This document shows positions 46,710 to 56,195 of a stretch of DNA of 64,000 nt, piece after piece (position 1 is the first letter of the stretch; the number at the start of each line of letters is the position of its first letter). Both the position numbers and the translations under genes were made by a program. Below the pieces are notes generated by a model. That model did no database searches. It was not told the DNA's origin and worked only from the letters and a program-made list of their open reading frames with translations. The stretch is from Ciona savignyi (lineage: Eukaryota; Chordata; Ascidiacea; Phlebobranchia; Cionidae). The stretch lies in contig CH002346.1 in the NCBI GenBank assembly GCA_000149265.1, forward strand, positions 128,385 to 192,384, read 5' to 3'.

Positions 46710-47481
46710 GTAAGCCTCAGTTTCATGTGATGTTGTGTATGATTGATGTGTTTTAAATGATTTTATTTCTCTATGCTTTGGGTTATCATATTGGAAGTTT
46801 TTTCAAATTATTTTTTAAATATATTGCGAATTTCAAGTGACAAAATAGGTAATATTATTTATTTTCCTAAAACTAGAAAGTTAAAAATTAGCATTATTGT
46901 CATGATACAAACACAATATCACATATGCCCTGCCCACATTTTTCAATTATCGACACGTCTATAAAATATAAAGTTTAGTTCTAGGATACCCAGTAAAACA
47001 CGTCTATAACATATAAAGTTTAGTTCTAGGATAATATATAAAGTTTAGTTCTAGGATACCCAGTTGTAATGACCATTCCACAGAGAATTACCATTCTGTT
47101 ATGTTTATGAATCGTAAAAAAGTTTGATGATTGTGTTTTAAAAAATAGATAACTCTGATTAAAAATAGTCACCATGCCGGTTATTGATAAAATTGTAGAA
47201 AATGAAAAGCACTGAAACTGCACGTTGCAGTTTAAAAGTTTTGTTCGGTAGAGCTGATTGGTGGGTTATTGTGTCGCTTTAGTCAAAGAGTTGAGAGTTC
47301 AAAACTCGATTCTAGATGATTGTTTAGGCAAAGCACTTTTATTGGTGGGTGCGAGGTTATCTTATTGGTGGGTGCGAGGTTATCTGATGATTACGTGTGT
47401 GGTAACACTCTCTGCGAGTAAAATATTAGCATTTTGCTGTTGCTTAACCGGATTTTCAACTTAGTTTAAAATTTCTTTCAG

Positions 47482-47577
47482 AATTTTATTTTAGAAGGAC
47501 ATAAGATTGATGATCTCAAAGCGTGGTTTAAACAATACAAATCCGCCATCACTGAACCAAAACAGTTGGGTTACTGA
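47482..47577 (+). CDS. Second LRR set, terminal exon
   Basis: Acceptor AAATTTCTTTCAG opens 31 codons in phase 0 ending TGA at 47575-47577 (NFILEGHKIDDLKAWFKQ, then YKSAITEPKQLGY). The peptide is amphipathic and is not an LRR. The 3' UTR probably runs into the AT-rich repeat with AATAAA at 47738 and further copies. No equivalent is seen in the first set. Confidence 0.75.
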   Translation, partial: NFILEGHKIDDLKAWFKQYKSAITEPKQLGY

Positions 47578-47714
47578 TCAAAATGGAAGAACAATAGAAA
47601 TAATATAATATCCTAACATGTCGACACTTCTGTACAAAGCTATAAAGCATACATACCAAACGTTTATGTTGGTGATATATTTTACATTAGAAAATTATTA
47701 AATGCGAGAGTTGG

Positions 47715-48040
47715 TTTAAATATTGCTCCATATGTTCAATAAATGCTTATATTGTTCAAATGTTGATTTAATTATTGTTCCATGTATTTAATAATCGCTT
47801 ATATTGTTTAAATGTTGATTTATTTTTTGTTCCATATATTCAATAAACGCTTATATTGTTTAAATGTTGATTTAATTATTGTTACATATATTCAATAAAC
47901 GATTATATTGTTAAAATGTTGATTTAATTAATGTTCCATGTATTCAATAAACGCTTATATTGTTTAAATGTTGATTTAATTATTGTTCCATATGTTCAAT
48001 GAACGCTTATATTGTTCAAATATTGATTTAATTCCCCATA
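47715..48040. repeat. ~52-bp repeat with several AATAAA hexamers
   Basis: About six copies of a unit containing TTATATTGTT(T/C)AAATGTTGA and TTCAATAAACGC follow the NLR stop codon by about 140 bp. AATAAA occurs at 47738, 47842, 47894 and 47946, so the array offers several poly-A signals in series. Confidence 0.8.
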
Positions 48041-48545
48041 TATTTAAACAGTTCTTTATGCATTGTAAATATATTTTATTGACTCATCTACGAACATTTC
48101 GGTACTAAAAATAATATAAGCACAAAAATCTGTTGATAAATATTTAAAACTATTTCCGGTAATACCATAGAAAGTCAACGAACATGCAGTATTATATTAT
48201 CTTTATAGTTATCCCATTGATTAGGACATGGTGGGCAAGGGAAAGTATAAATTGCTGTGATTCCATATTTACGTCTTTAGCATAGCAGCAATCATTCCCA
48301 CAAACACATTCTACGAAAGTTCGAATCCAGCTTGACTCTCTCGACGCAATAAATAAGTTTGTCTCTCATTGTGATGTCATCAATGTATTGGGGGATACGA
48401 ACGAGGTTTAAACAAGTGGACGAGGTGGGTAAGCGGTCGGGGGTTCCCCCAATGTGAATTCAAAATGGGGGTCCATTTCCTAAATGGGGTAAATATTATT
48501 ATACCAACCAGAACTACAGCAATTAAATGAACAATTAATTTTGCT
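48041..48545. other. Intergenic, nothing recognised
   Basis: AT-rich and then G-rich sequence without open frames or known repeats. This is presumably the boundary between the NLR region and the HECT remnant. Confidence 0.4.
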
Positions 48546-50105
48546 TATGCAACCCGACTGTGGGCATGAGGTGTCTTACGATACCCGTGGATAAAGCCTG
48601 GCTACCCACCCACGAGGATATAAATCAGTGATTCCCAACCGCGGCTCCGAGAGCCGCATGCGGCTCCCAGCTAGCCTTCTTGCGGCTCTCATTGACCTTT
48701 GAAAATCCCCTAAAAAATATTAGAATCTGATTCTAATAATAAAAAAAATAAAATTAGTATTCTAAAATCACCCTTGCTTAGTTTGAAGGCTGGGAAAAGA
48801 GTTTTTACTTCATGGTTAAGATTAGAGGCAAGGAAAGTTGTGAAAAGGCGGCTATTGTTACGTCACTGTTTTCTTAAAGCAGTGTGTTTTCATGCGGCTC
48901 CATACGTATTCTAAAATTTGAAATTTGGCCCCGACACTAAAAAAGGTTGGGAACCACTGATATAAATGAACCTACCATCCACACACTGTGATAGCTCCAC
49001 CAACTCGACTGTGAGCATGAGGTTTCTTACGGTACCCGTGAATAAAGCCTGGCTTCCCATCCAAGAGGATATAAATGAACCAACCATCCACACACTGTAA
49101 CACTGTATTAGCTCCAGCAACTCGACTGTAGGCATGAGGTGTCTTACGATATCCGTGAATAAAGCCTGGCTTCCCATCCACGAGGATATAAATAAACCAA
49201 CCATACACACATTGTAATAGCTCCAGTAACTCGACTGTGGGCATGAGGTGTCTTACGATACCCGTGGATAAAAAGAGCCTGGCTTCCCAACCACGAGGAT
49301 ATAAATAAACCAACCATCCACACACTATAATACCTCCTACAACCCGACTGTGGGCATGATTTGTCATGATACCCATGGATAAAGCCTGGCTTCCCACCCA
49401 TGAGGATATAATGAACCAACTGTCCACACACTGTAATAGCTCCAACAACTCGACTGTGGGCATGAGGTGTCTTACGATACCCGAGGATAAACCATGGCTT
49501 CCGACACACGAGGATATAAATGAACCAACCATCCACACACTGTAATAGCTCCAGCAACTCGACTGTGGGCATGATGTGTTTTACGATAACCGTAGATAAA
49601 GCCTGGCTTCCCACCCACGAGGATATAAATGAACCAACCATCCACACACTGTAATAGCTCCAACAACTCGACTGATGGCATGAGGTGTCTTACGATACCC
49701 GTGAATAAAGTCTGGCTTCCCACCCACGAGGATATAAATGAACCAACCATCCACACACTGTAATAGCTCCAACAACTCGACTGTGAGCAAGAGGTGTCTT
49801 ACGATACCCGTGGATAAAGCCTAGCTTCCCATCCACAAGGATATAAATAAACCAACCATCCACACACTGTAATAGCTCCAGCAACTCGACTGTGAGCAAG
49901 AGGTGTCTTACGATACCCATGGATAAAGCCTAGCTTCCCATCCACGAGGATATAAATGAACCAACAATCCACACACTGTAATAACTCCAACAACTCGACT
50001 GTAGGCATTAGGTGTCTTACGATACCCGTGGATAAAGCCTGGCTTTCCACCCACAAGGATACAAACGAACCAACCATCCACACACTGTAATAGCTCCAAC
50101 AACTC
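48546..50105. repeat. 109-bp minisatellite
   Basis: About 13 head-to-tail units contain GATAAAGCCTGGCTTCCCA, CGAGGATATAAAT and CTCCAACAACTCGACTGTG at a 109-bp spacing (for example 49108, 49217, 49326). Because 109 is not a multiple of three, overlapping minus-strand open frames arise that rotate through all three frames. They are a by-product and not genes. The array directly abuts the HECT exon remnant at 50110 and is interrupted by a hAT MITE. Confidence 0.92.
48626..48959. mobile_element. hAT-type MITE (334 bp)
   Basis: Terminal inverted repeats CAGTGATTCCCAACC and GGTTGGGAACCACTG bound the block. The 8-bp target-site duplication ATATAAAT (48618-48625, 48960-48967) lies inside one minisatellite unit. 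TIR sequence and 8-bp duplication fit the hAT superfamily (Charlie/Tip100-like start). There is no transposase frame, so it needs an enzyme in trans. Confidence 0.92.
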
Positions 50106-50109
50106 GAGA

Positions 50110-50315
50110 ATATAATGACAACAATGCATAGATTGTTCGCCAACACCCTTGGTTAAAGTTTGAAACCACCAAGTCTTGAACAACTCGTAACAAATAGCAA
50201 AATTTTTCATTTTTCTTCTTCGGTAAAATTGCGCAAAACTCTCCAAAATATTTTAACTCTCCAAAATATTTTAATCCAAAATATTTTAAAATGGGGTGTT
50301 CCGCTGAGTAACCTC
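50110..50315 (-). pseudogene. HECT remnant, C-lobe exon with stops
   Basis: The acceptor TTTCTATCCCACAG leads into GGYSAEHPILKYF. A small triplication of AAATATTTTGGA then throws the frame off. In the correct frame the sequence reads FWRVLRNFTEEEK, a TGA stop, then ILLFVTSCSR and another stop after GGFKL. These match the HECT C-lobe segment FWRVV-FT-EEK and FVTSCSRPPLLGFKEL. The 109-bp array begins soon after, so the catalytic-Cys region is lost. Confidence 0.8.
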
Positions 50316-50523
50316 CTGTGGGATAGAAATAATATAAATAAACAAGGAAACAACCATAAAACATAAAAATATTAAAACAACAAGGAAATATTACAATAAT
50401 AAGAAATTCCTACAAACAAACATGAAATTTTCGTAAAAAAAACAATTTATTGAAACTTTTTTATATTTTTGTTTTGAAAAGTTTCACCAACAATGACCAA
50501 CCACACATGACACCATGGACAAC

Positions 50524-50690
50524 CTGAATATGCCGCGTTGGTCTTCATATCGTCAACGTCAATCGCCACTTGCGCTCCTGAGATGATTGTCTGGCACTCC
50601 CGGTGATCAAACATTTGCAACCACTCGATGGAGATTACGTCAGCGAGTCCCTCACGAAATCGGTCAACCACTATGACATCACACAACCAA
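50524..50690 (-). pseudogene. HECT remnant, ISGAQ exon
   Basis: An open piece reads DRFREGLADVISIEWLQMF, then DHRECQTIISGAQVAIDV and DDMKTNAAYSG. It matches the start of the HECT C-lobe in UBE3C. The donor TATTCAG/GTTGTC joins in phase with the acceptor at 50315, so this intron is intact. Its 5' side merges directly into the TGACATCA-type minisatellite, with no acceptor visible, so the exon is cut there. Confidence 0.82.
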
Positions 50691-50895
50691 TATGACATCA
50701 CACAACCAATTATGACATCACACAACCAATTATGACATCATACAACTAATATGACATCACACAACTATTATGACATCACACACCAATTATGACATCACAC
50801 AATAAATTATGACATCACACAACAAATTATGACATCACACACCAATTATGACAGCACACACCCAAATTATGACATCACACACCCAATTATGACAT
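50691..50895. repeat. TGACATCACACAACCAAT minisatellite, left part
   Basis: Units of about 19-22 bp, ATGACATCACACAACCAAT with small variants, are repeated about ten times. The same array continues at 55417-55795 on the far side of the Gypsy element. The two halves were one array before that insertion. Confidence 0.9.
50892..50895. other. Target-site duplication, left
   Basis: ACAT abuts the 5' LTR here and is repeated at 55413-55416 after the 3' LTR. Both copies come from the minisatellite unit, so the match is expected partly by chance, but the position is exact. Confidence 0.7.
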
Positions 50896-51061
50896 TATGG
50901 CGTCATGTGATATACATGACTGGTTGTGTGATCAACCCGTATAATTTATGACGTGTTGCCTTTTTCCTACGTTTGCTGTGCCGTTCATTTCTCTCGTCAT
51001 TAACTTTAGATCGCCGACCAATAAACAACTATTGTGTTTTGTACCCGTTGTCGGCGCTACA
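50896..51061 (+). repeat. 5' LTR of CsRn1-type element
   Basis: 166 bp, TATGGCG...CGCTACA with imperfect inverted ends. It contains AATAAA at 51020-51025, a likely poly-A signal. Confidence 0.9.
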
Positions 51062-51064
51062 GAT

Positions 51065-51076
51065 TGGTGACCCCGA
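51065..51076 (+). promoter_or_regulatory. Primer-binding site, tRNA-Trp type
   Basis: TGGTGACCCCGA lies three bases after the 5' LTR. It is complementary to the TCGGGGTCA-CCA end of animal tRNA-Trp, the primer used by the CsRn1 clade. Confidence 0.85.
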
Positions 51077-51126
51077 GACACAGAAACGATATTTCTGTGT
51101 AGCAGCAATACTTACTGTAGCAAGAA

Positions 51127-51819
51127 ATGGCAGAGAACGACACAGGCTTACAGGCTGTAGCACTGAAACTACCAACATTTTGGACGAGACAACCAAGAGT
51201 TTGGTTTCAGCAAACCGAAGCTCAGTTCGCCTTAAGGAACATTGTGTCAGACCAAACTAAGTACTTTTACGTTGTTTCCTCTCTGGATCAAGATACGGCT
51301 TCACGGCTGATTGATCTGTTGGAGCTCCCGCCGAATAATGACAAGTATGTGGCAATTAAACAACGACTTCTAAATACTTTCAGCCTTTCTCGCCAAGAAA
51401 GAGCCGCTAGACTATTTAATTTGCCTGAGTTGGGTGACAGAAAGCTCTCTGCGCTTATGGACGAGATGCTATCGTTACTAGGTGGACATGGATTTTGTAT
51501 GTTAGCGGAACACATTTTTTTGCAACGGATGCCGGAAGACATTCGCATCTCCCTATCCAAGGTCGAGATAGATGATCCTCGACAGCTATCGCTACAGGCA
51601 GACCGTCTTTGGCTGGCAAAGCTACATGATTCTAATAGAGACCGGTATGTTGCAAAAGTTGTTACGTCACGCCCTGATACCCGTTACAACGATGACACCA
51701 AGACAGACCTAGTAAAGAATGGAACATTGTGTTTTTATCATTATCGCTTTGGAGAAAAGGCCCGCCGTTGTACAGCACCTTGCTCATACCGGGGAAACGA
51801 CAACGCCGGTCGTCGTTAA
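51127..51819 (+). CDS. Gag of CsRn1-type element
   Basis: 230 codons from the first Met, 50 bp after the primer site, with no breaks. The N-terminal [20 protein letters not shown] matches the conserved start of this Gag family. Near the C terminus is [18 protein letters not shown], an unusual zinc finger with Cys 202, His 205, Cys 215 and Cys 219 (CHCC), a mark of the CsRn1 clade in place of the usual CCHC. It ends in TAA at 51817-51819 and overlaps the open pol frame by up to 91 bp. Pol lies in the -1 frame. I see no textbook slippery heptamer in the overlap. Confidence 0.92.
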   Translation: MAENDTGLQAVALKLPTFWTRQPRVWFQQTEAQFALRNIVSDQTKYFYVVSSLDQDTASRLIDLLELPPNNDKYVAIKQRLLNTFSLSRQERAARLFNLPELGDRKLSALMDEMLSLLGGHGFCMLAEHIFLQRMPEDIRISLSKVEIDDPRQLSLQADRLWLAKLHDSNRDRYVAKVVTSRPDTRYNDDTKTDLVKNGTLCFYHYRFGEKARRCTAPCSYRGNDNAGRR

Positions 51820-54800
51820 TGGCTGCGGCTTCCGGCAATCCATCCAGCCTGTTTGTTGTTTTTGATCGTGCATCTTGCCGTAACTTTCTGGTTGACACGG
51901 GTGCAGAGGTTAGTGTGTTACCGCCGACGGCACAGGAGCGCCGTTTTAAGCCACCGGGACAAACTCTTCTTGCAGCGAATGGCAGCGCAATAAAGACATA
52001 CGGATGGAAGACGGTGCACTTAGATTTTGCTGCCGGTAAGTTTGCATGGAAATTTATGTTGGCCGACGTATCGCGTCCCTTACTTGGTGCGGATTTCCTT
52101 CGTGCTCATGCATTAATAGTAGACTTACTGCATGGACGCCTTTTCAGTGAGAGGTCGTCTACTAGCATTCCCCTTAACAAAGCATCAATTCTTAACATCA
52201 TAGCCGTAACGGAAAATAGGTACTCGCAGCTGTTGGGAGAATTTCCCACTATTACAACTCCACAGTTCTCTCAAGCAAGACCCGCACATGGTGTTCAGCA
52301 CTATATCGCAACCAAAGGTCGCCCAGTTCATTCTCGAGCGCGCCGTTTGTCACCTGAGAAACTTATGCTGGCAAAACGAGAATTTCGGAAGATGGAAGAA
52401 CTTGGAATCATTCGACGTTCTTCAAGCCCCTGGGCATCACCTTTGCACATGGTACCTAAAGCGTCCGGAGGCTGGCGACCATGTGGTGACTACCGCCGAG
52501 TTAATGCAGCAACCGAACCGGACAGGTATTCGATTCCCCATATACATGATTTTTCTGCTCGTCTAGCAGGTTCGAAAATTTTTTCTAAAATTGATTTAGT
52601 CAGAGGGTACCATCAGGTCCCAGTCGCTGTGGAAGATATTCCAAAAACTGCAGTAATCACTCCGTTCGGATTGTTCGAGTTCCTCCGCATGCCTTTTGGT
52701 TTGAAAAACGCTGCCCAAACGTTTCAGCGGCTAATGGACACTGTATGCCAATCTCTTGAATTCGCTTTTGTTTACTTAGACGATATCTTAGTATCCAGTC
52801 GTTCAACTGAAGAACATCAAGACCACCTAAAACTATTGTTCCAGAAGCTCGCCAGCCACGGGTTAGTCATTAATGTTTCAAAATGTCAATTTGGCGTATC
52901 TGAAATTGATTTTCTTGGTCATCATGTTACTACCCACGGTGCAACACCACTTACGGAGAAGGTTGAAGCCGTACGTCAGTTTTCGCCACCTTCCACAGTA
53001 AAAGGTTTACAAGAATTTGCTGGGATGATAAATTTTTACCACCGGTTCATCCCAGGGGCAGCAAAAATAATGAAGCCAATTTATGCAGCATTTACAGGAA
53101 CAGCCAAGAAGGACCTTGTGTGGACCGACCCACTACACTCTGCGTTCCAGAGTGCCAAGACAGCCCTCGCCAATGCCACTCTGCTTCACCACCCACTTAC
53201 TAATGCAACGACTGCAATTACCGTTGATGCTTCAGGGACAGCTCTTGGTGCTGCCCTTGAACAGTGGATCGATGGTACATGGAAGCCAATTGCATTTTTC
53301 AGCCGACACCTTAGGACGCCAGAACTAAAATACAGTGCTTTTGACCGCGAGCTCCTCGCACTGTACTCTTCAATACGACATTTTAGATATTTTCTTGAAG
53401 GAAGAGTATTTGTTGCTTACACTGATCATCAGCCATTAACTTTCGCCTTTACGAAAGTTTCGGAACCGTGGTCCGCCCGCCAACAACGGCACCTCAGTTA
53501 CATATCAGAATTTACAACTGATGTCCGGCACATCCAAGGAAAAAACAATCATGTCGCGGACGCACTTTCCCGGTCATTTCCAACCACGATCCAAACAGTC
53601 CTTGCCGATATGGATTTTATTTCCATGGCAGAAGATCAACGTGATCCAGAGATCCAAGAATACCGCAAGGAAACGTCTCTGCAGCTTGAAGAGGTGCGAC
53701 TAGCAAAAACAGGAGTGTCCGTCCTATGTGACATGTCAACGGGGCACCCCCGACCTTTAGTACCATTATCATGGCGCAAGAGGGTTTTTAACCTCATTCA
53801 CGGTTTGTCGCACCCCTCTATTCGCTCGACTCGCAAACTCGTGGCAGCGAAATTTGTCTGGCTTGGAATGCAAAAACAAGTTGGAGAGTGGGCAAAGCAA
53901 TGCATCGGTTGTCAAAAAGCGAAAATCCAACAACATGTAAGGTCAGCATTATCAGAGTATCCCCCCACAAACGAACGGTTCCAAAGCCTCAATTTGGACA
54001 TTGTTGGGCCGTTACCTCCATCTCAAGGGAAAACTTACTTGCTGACAATCGTGGACCGGTTCACTAGATGGCCAGAGGCGGTTCCTATGGAGAATGCAAC
54101 CACTGGAAACTGTGTGAGAGTTTTTTTATCCCACTGGGTGGCAAGGTTTGGCGTGCCTTCTCACTTAACAACTGATCGGGGCCCACAGTTTACTTCAGAG
54201 TTCTGGTCTGCCTTCAACGAGACACTGGGAGTAAAGCTTCACCGCACGACGAGCTATCATCGCCAAGCAAACGGTTGAGTGGAGAGGTTTCACGGAGGGG
54301 GTAAGGGGGGGGGCTGGGTGGGTGGGGGGTGGGAGGGGCGGGGGGGGGGTGGGTGGGGCGGGGGTGGGGGGGGCCGTGGGGGAGGGGGGGGGGGGGGGGG
54401 GGNNNNNNNNNNNNNNNNNNNNNNNNNNNNNNNNNNNNNNNNNNNNNNNNNNNNNNNNNNNNNNNNNNNNNNNNNNNNNNNNNNNNNNNNNNNNNNNNNN
54501 NNTGTGTGAGAGTTTTTTTATCCCACTGGGTGGCAAGGTTTGGCGTGCCTTCTCACTTAACAACTGATCGGGGCCCACAGTTTACTTCAGAGTTCTGGTC
54601 TGCCTTCAACGAGACACTGGGAGTAAAGCTTCACCGCACGACGAGCTATCATCCTCAAGCAAACGGTTTAGTGGAGAGGTTTCACCGACATTTAAAGAGC
54701 GCACTTATGGCTCGGCTGGTAGATTCGAACTGGGTTGATGCCCTGCCGTGGGTGCTCTTGGGAATCCGCACAGCACCCAAGGAGGACTTAAAATGCTCTT

Positions 54801-55222
54801 CAGCAGAGTTGGTATATGGCTCACCACTAACAGTACCAGGTGATTTTATTCAGCACACAAATGATACGCCTGCTCCCACAGTTGTCCTGCAGAAACTACG
54901 TGAGCAAATCCGACAGTTCAGTCCAGCTCCAATGTCCCGACATGCCCTCATCACCTCGTCAGTTCCACCAGTTTTAAGCTCCAGCCCATTTGTATTTGTA
55001 CGAAAGGACTCTCACCGCCCGCCTTTAACAACTCCATACGAAGGTCCATACAAAGTTATTCAGTCGGGATCAAAAACGTTTAAACTGGATATTGGAGGTC
55101 GAGAAGAGATTGTTTCGATCGATCGGCTTAAACCTGCACACCTTGACCTTACCCAACCTGTTCAGGTGGCAATACCGCGGAAAAGAGGACGACCTGCACG
55201 AACTGTTAATTATTCATCATAA
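51729..55222 (+). CDS. Pol of CsRn1-type element, split by assembly
   Basis: Domains in order are an aspartic protease ([12 protein letters not shown], about residues 54-65), RT with [10 protein letters not shown] at about 348-357, RNase H ([19 protein letters not shown]), an HHCC finger ([10 protein letters not shown]...CIGCQKAK), and integrase ([18 protein letters not shown], then after the gap [14 protein letters not shown] with the catalytic Glu). It ends with a [10 protein letters not shown]-terminal segment and stops at 55222. The frame seems to end at 54278, but that TGA lies in low-quality sequence at a contig edge. The region 54111-54276 is repeated at 54503-54668, after which the frame continues cleanly. 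The true element therefore probably has an unbroken pol. The mature start is set by frameshifting from gag, not by the first Met. Confidence 0.9.
54111..54680. other. False duplication and poly-G noise at gap
   Basis: 54111-54276 and 54503-54668 are the same sequence, differing at only two adjacent bases near 54265. Between them lie about 120 bp of sequence that turns into G runs, then 100 N. This is the pattern of two overlapping contig ends that were not merged, one with an unreliable tail. Confidence 0.92.
54403..54502. other. Scaffold gap (100 N)
   Basis: The flanks overlap each other by about 170 bp, so this gap is probably negative in size and no sequence is missing. Confidence 0.95.
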
Positions 55223-55235
55223 ACATTCTCCGTTT

Positions 55236-55247
55236 CTAGGGGGGGCC
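55236..55247 (+). promoter_or_regulatory. Polypurine tract of CsRn1-type element
   Basis: TAGGGGGGGCC sits against the 3' LTR, 13 bp after the pol stop codon. Confidence 0.75.
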
Positions 55248-55412
55248 TATGGCGTCATGTGATATACATGACTGGTTGTGTGATCAACCGTATAATTTAT
55301 GACGTGTTGCCTTTTTCCTACGTTTGCTGTGCCGTTCATTTCTCTCGTCATTAACTTTAGATCGCCGACCAATAAACAACTATTGTGTTTTGTACCCGTT
55401 GTCGGCGCTACA
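55248..55412 (+). repeat. 3' LTR of CsRn1-type element
   Basis: 165 bp, matching 50896-51061 except for one missing C. Confidence 0.9.
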
Positions 55413-55416
55413 ACAT

Positions 55417-55795
55417 CACACAACCACCATGGGTTGTATGACATCACACAACCAGTATGAGTTGTATGACATCACAGACCAATTATGACATAACGAACCA
55501 AATATGACATCACACACCAATTATGACATCACACAACCAGTATTACATCACACACCAATTATGACATCACACACCAATTATGACATCACACAACCAATTA
55601 TGACATTACGAACCAAATATGACATCAGACACCAATTATGACATCACACAACCAGTATTACATCACACACCAATTATGACTTCACACACCAATTATGACA
55701 TCACACAACTATTATGACATCACACACCAATTATGACATCACCCACAATTATGACATAACCCACAATTATGACATCACCAACCATTATGACGAGA
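55417..55795. repeat. TGACATCACACAACCAAT minisatellite, right part
   Basis: About 18 units of 19-22 bp continue the array interrupted by the Gypsy element. On the minus strand the array begins directly after the HECT segment NFLYEDAFNDLS. Confidence 0.9.
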
Positions 55796-55930
55796 CAAAT
55801 CGTTAAACGCATCCTCATAGAGGAAGTTGCGACGAATGTTGACTCTGGTACTTGATGATTAGTCATCAAATCCAGCATCATGCATTATAATGTCACGATC
55901 AGATTCCCGTGACAATCGATCCTGACTCCG
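55795..55930 (-). pseudogene. HECT remnant, N-lobe start exon
   Basis: The minus strand reads RQNMRSQDRLSRESDRDI, a TAA stop after HDAGFDD, then STRVNIRRNFLYEDAFNDLS. The last part matches the IRRN-(Y/F)-(I/L)-YEDA block that begins the HECT N-lobe in UBE3C. Downstream sequence is minisatellite. Confidence 0.78.
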
Positions 55931-56074
55931 CATATTCTGTCGACTCAGCAAACTTTAACTTTACCTCTGTGATTCATGCAAACCCCAATAACCAAGGAAT
56001 TTCCAAGTTAGGTGATACATTGGCACCCGTGGCACCACACCGGCACCCGTAGCACCACCGACCTTGCAACTTAC

Positions 56075-56184
56075 ATTGAAGATAGCAACCCTGGTTTGGA
56101 AGGGAACGACGTAGGGCATCGTGGTGAGGACGGTTAGCTCCCTTGCTTCCGATATCGTCATCATCGTGTCTTCGTCAGTGGGGG
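56075..56184 (-). pseudogene. HECT remnant, exon before the N-lobe
   Basis: An intact-looking exon with acceptor CATACACAG and donor GTAAGTTGC. It encodes DEDTMMTISEARELTV and MPYVVPFQTRVAIFN, matching the MP-(F/Y)-V-(V/I)-PF-RV-IF segment just upstream of the HECT N-lobe. Its 5' side lies against the 21-bp minisatellite. Confidence 0.75.
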
Positions 56185-56195
56185 CTGTGTATGGG

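Larger units (their letters stand above)
43780..46720 (+). repeat. Tandem duplication of LRR exon plus intron
   Basis: Three copies of a ~1.3-kb unit, each with one LRR exon (43886, 45236, 46545), follow each other. Introns match closely too: for example the CTCATATACAA-AGTGGAGGTTATAACC stretch at 44467 and 45787, and CGTCCTCTTCCGCCA at 44963 and 46272. A GGTTCGATCTTCACCCTGA motif in each intron looks like a tRNA B box and may mark a SINE carried along. The third unit lacks most of the intron. Confidence 0.88.
50896..55412 (+). mobile_element. CsRn1-type Ty3/Gypsy retrotransposon
   Basis: LTRs of 166 and 165 bp differ by one base as read (ACCCG versus ACCG). A tRNA-Trp-type primer site, gag with a CHCC finger, pol in the next frame and a G-rich polypurine tract follow in order. 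It is inserted in the TGACATCA-type minisatellite. The assembled length is 4517 bp, but 392 bp of this (gap and duplicated sequence near 54.1-54.7 kb) is an artefact, so the element is really about 4.1 kb. Near-identical LTRs and open frames argue for a young, possibly active copy. Confidence 0.93.

Noticed and set aside
48911..50364. Overlapping minus-strand ORFs of 69-188 codons with VDGWFIYIL-type motifs
   Set aside because: They arise from the 109-bp minisatellite read in rotating frames. Only the first part of the frame at 50364-50017 corresponds to a HECT remnant.
54279..54578. Gly-rich or Pro-rich ORFs next to the gap
   Set aside because: They come from unreliable G-run sequence at a contig end and from translating N as X.
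50691..55795. TGACATCA repeats as a CRE/ATF regulatory array
   Set aside because: The repeated motif matches only part of the CRE (TGACGTCA), occurs as a plain tandem array and no promoter is evident nearby.
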